Origin: Planctomycetota bacterium
GTDB lineage: Bacteria > Planctomycetota > Planctomycetia > Gemmatales > Gemmataceae
Reading direction: 5' to 3'
Assembly (NCBI GenBank): GCA_029777335.1
Contig: JAKOSN010000171.1
Location: 62,001 to 126,000, forward strand
DNA: 64,000 nucleotides
Numbering within the stretch: the stretch's first letter is position 1; each line of letters begins with the position of its first letter. The position numbers and the translations under genes are program-made. The notes below the pieces were generated by a model. The model was given only the letters and a program-made list of their open reading frames with translations. It ran no database searches and had not been told where the DNA came from. Below are positions 61,807 to 64,000 of the stretch, piece after piece.

Positions 61807-64000
61807 TCAAGGTTGGCTCAGGGCGGTCAACACAGCGAGACGGGATTCCGCCTTGATGCGATCCGCCTCGTTAGGAGCCGCCTGCAGGGCTTTCTTGTAG
61901 GCATCGACGGCCTCGGCCTGGTGGCCAAGGCGCTCATGCAGATCCCCCAGGGTCAGGTAGCTTTTGGCATCCTTGAAACGGCCGGCCTGTTGTTCCTGCT
62001 GCGCCTGCTTCAAAGCAGCGGTCAACTGCGTTTGGCCGCCGCCCTCGGCCAGTTCAGCCTCGTCGATCTGGCAGTAAATCAACTCATTGCGCAGCACCTG
62101 GGAATCGGGATGACGGCGCATCCCCTCGTTGAGAAGCTGGGTGGCCTCCGCGATGCGGAACTCCCGGCGCAACTTCTGGGCAGCGGTGACATAACTGAGA
62201 GGATCGGTAAGCCGTTCCCTCGCCTTGCTATTGAGAGCGACGATTTGCGGATAGCGATCCCGGAGCAGGGCGGATTGTTGCAGCAATTTTTCGGTTTGCT
62301 TCTGTGCGGCCAGCGCCTGAGCCAGCATCTCGCGCGCTGCGGCATTGCCCGCCTCGAACTTCGCCACCGCGTATTCTTCCAGGGCCAGCCCCAGACCATA
62401 GCAGGCGAGTGGTTCGGTGGCGGACTCGACAGCCTTCTTCATCTGGGCGGCCGTCAAGGTGGACAGCTGGCTGGCATCGATTTCCGGCAGGGCGGGCCGC
62501 AAGGCTTCCAGCAGGGCCTGGTCATACTGCTTGCCGGCGATCAGCGTGAGGACGGCCATCGTCCGGGCGCGCACCATCAGAGCCGCCCGGGCATCGGCCT
62601 CGCGCTTGTCGAGGAGTTTCGCCGCATCGATCATGGGTGTTTGACCGGGGCCGGTTGACTCGACCTGTTTTAACGCGTTCCCCATCAACTTGGCGGCCGC
62701 CTCGGCTTCCCCCAGTCGAATGGCGACCGCTCCCTCCACAAAATGCGCCATCAGGTCGCGAAGCTGGCGTTCCTCGACCGCCAACTTGATCGCCTGATTC
62801 TCGGGACGCGACAGCATGGCGGCGAGCAAAGGCGAACCAAACAGTTTGACGGCCGAGCGACTGAAAGGCAACCGAGCCTGGACATCGGCCGCAGCGGCAA
62901 AGGCGGTCATCGCCTCATCGCGATAGGCGGGGAGATAACGCACCGCGAGAAACCCCTGAGCCAGACGAGCCGCCACGAGGGCCTCCCGCAGAGGAATCTG
63001 GTCGGCGGGTTTGGCGGCATCAATCTGCCGCTGCAACTCCGTGACCACCACCGGCAACCCCTGGAAGAGTTTCTTTCCCTCGTCGTCGGCGAGTTTTGGA
63101 TCGAGGATGGTGGCGTAGGCAAGACTCAAGGCCTGGTACGCCCTGGCGGTCTGAACCGCGGGTTGGTCGCCAGCCAGCTGCACGGCCCTGGCCAGAAGCT
63201 GGCGCGCCTCACGCAGCTGATCACTCAGAGCGGTCCGCTCACGGGGCGTGACCTTCTCCACCCCCTGGCGTGACATTCGCTCCCAGGCATCCAGGAGTTC
63301 CACGCGAGCACGAACCTGGACGCTGTTCAGATCCTCCTTGAGAAGCTGGGCAGCCATCCCGCGCCTGAGCAAACCGCGAACGGCAGCGAGATCAAGACCA
63401 GCGCGCATCTCATCCTCCGCCCGGGTTAAAAGCAACGCCGGCACCCGGTGCACCTGCATCCCCTCCTTGAGCAAGAGAGCCCCCTGCGCGGGCGAGCCGG
63501 CAAAGGTCAGCTGGGCAGCCGCATCGAGATACCCTTGTGGGCTGCTCATCTGAGCCAGACGCATCTTGACCTCGTTCTCCATCAGCTTGCCGGTCGCGGG
63601 TTCCTTCGCCAGTTGTTGCTGAGCTTTCTCCAGGTTGGCCTTCGCCTCGGCAAAGAACGGCGCGGCTTTTTGATGGCCGGCGGCATCGACCGAATCCGCC
63701 GCCGTCAGCATCAAGCCGAGTTCACGTTGACTCATCCCGCGCACATAGTACGCCAGCAGACTGGCGCCCTGCGGCACCTTGAGCACCTCGGCCGCCAGTT
63801 GACTCGCCTCCTCAAGTTGCTTCTGCTCTGGTTTGGCAGGATCGACCATCGCCAGCCGGTAGGCCATCAGCGCCTGCAACGACTGGAAGTGCGTCACCAT
63901 GTCGTTGACCACCGGGGCCGTCACCTCGGTGATCAGCTTCAACTCGGTTTGATCCGCGGCGTCCAGTCTGGGTTCATCCTTGAAGAGGTAATAGTCACGT
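61807..64000 (-). CDS. TPR-like helical repeat protein, 5' end outside window
   Basis: The minus-strand frame stays open to the window edge, with residues RDYYLFKDEPRLDAADQTEL visible upstream of a TTG that could be mistaken for a start. At least 731 residues of mostly helical repeats are seen, Ala/Leu/Gln-rich, ending in a clear TPR: HERLGHQAEAVDAYKKALQ. No enzyme motif was found. It lies 131 bases ahead of the vWA gene and may belong to the same cluster. Confidence 0.8.
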   Translation of the reverse strand, partial: RDYYLFKDEPRLDAADQTELKLITEVTAPVVNDMVTHFQSLQALMAYRLAMVDPAKPEQKQLEEASQLAAEVLKVPQGASLLAYYVRGMSQRELGLMLTAADSVDAAGHQKAAPFFAEAKANLEKAQQQLAKEPATGKLMENEVKMRLAQMSSPQGYLDAAAQLTFAGSPAQGALLLKEGMQVHRVPALLLTRAEDEMRAGLDLAAVRGLLRRGMAAQLLKEDLNSVQVRARVELLDAWERMSRQGVEKVTPRERTALSDQLREARQLLARAVQLAGDQPAVQTARAYQALSLAYATILDPKLADDEGKKLFQGLPVVVTELQRQIDAAKPADQIPLREALVAARLAQGFLAVRYLPAYRDEAMTAFAAAADVQARLPFSRSAVKLFGSPLLAAMLSRPENQAIKLAVEERQLRDLMAHFVEGAVAIRLGEAEAAAKLMGNALKQVESTGPGQTPMIDAAKLLDKREADARAALMVRARTMAVLTLIAGKQYDQALLEALRPALPEIDASQLSTLTAAQMKKAVESATEPLACYGLGLALEEYAVAKFEAGNAAAREMLAQALAAQKQTEKLLQQSALLRDRYPQIVALNSKARERLTDPLSYVTAAQKLRREFRIAEATQLLNEGMRRHPDSQVLRNELIYCQIDEAELAEGGGQTQLTAALKQAQQEQQAGRFKDAKSYLTLGDLHERLGHQAEAVDAYKKALQAAPNEADRIKAESRLAVLTALSQP

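Noticed and set aside
1-64000. CRISPR arrays, prophage or insertion sequences
   Set aside because: No regularly spaced repeats, transposase, integrase or phage structural motifs were seen on either strand.

Overview
The window looks like the chromosome of a Gram-negative planctomycete, probably near the Gemmata group. This is inferred from several features seen together: a PEP-CTERM sorting tail, lipid A and LPS genes (lpxC, a GT9 heptosyltransferase-type enzyme, OmpH/Skp), a giant serine/threonine-kinase-like WD40 protein, a formylglycine-generating-enzyme-like secreted protein, and Tat-exported alkaline-phosphatase-like lipoproteins. GC content is high. No CRISPR array, prophage or intact insertion sequence was seen.

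Region 1 (1-11.9 kb) is a cytochrome c maturation block. It starts with System I (ccmE, ccmF, ccmA, ccmB, ccmC and a small ccmD-like gene, followed by a membrane-anchored beta-domain protein). A terminator and a small lipoprotein gene come next, then System II (resB and ccsA/resC). CcmE has a Cys in place of the usual haem-binding His (CxxxY type), and no ccmH, ccmG or ccmI is present.

Region 2 (12-21.2 kb) holds the likely customers of that machinery. These are an 18-haem lipoprotein cytochrome, a 769-residue outer-membrane beta-barrel, an inner-membrane NapC/NirT-type cytochrome with 12 haem motifs, and a tetrahaem cytochrome c554-like protein. hemA (glutamyl-tRNA reductase, the first step of haem synthesis) follows. 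Together these read as a path for electrons from quinol through the periplasm and across the outer membrane, that is, a candidate extracellular electron transfer (porin-cytochrome) locus. It is the most interesting part of the window.

Region 3 (21.3-39.1 kb) is mixed envelope and metabolism: GT9, a 2OG-Fe(II) oxygenase, an amidohydrolase, an M28 peptidase, ompH-lpxC-Gfo/Idh, arfB, a Tat phosphatase-like lipoprotein, a GT39-like glycosyltransferase, a sugar-phosphate-isomerase-like TIM barrel, an overlapping kynurenine monooxygenase/tryptophan dioxygenase pair, an EamA transporter and an AlkD-like glycosylase. Two intact tRNA genes (Gly-CCC, Phe-GAA) flank the 3' half of a tRNA-Met at 39.2-39.5 kb.

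Region 4 (39.7-49.4 kb) has an aquaporin, a lipoprotein, a UspA protein, a four-EF-hand protein, a short secreted protein, and a tight minus-strand operon: dtd, an NSS amino-acid transporter, a MetS-like 40-residue subunit, an enolase-superfamily enzyme and an orphan pxpB.

Region 5 (49.5-64 kb) is dominated by a 1613-residue protein that fuses a degenerate kinase, a WD40 propeller, an M50-type membrane protease with HELGH, a helical-repeat region and C-terminal membrane helices. It is followed by a minus-strand cluster: TPR protein (cut by the window end), vWA protein, ABC ATPase, FtsX-type permease and FGE-like protein.
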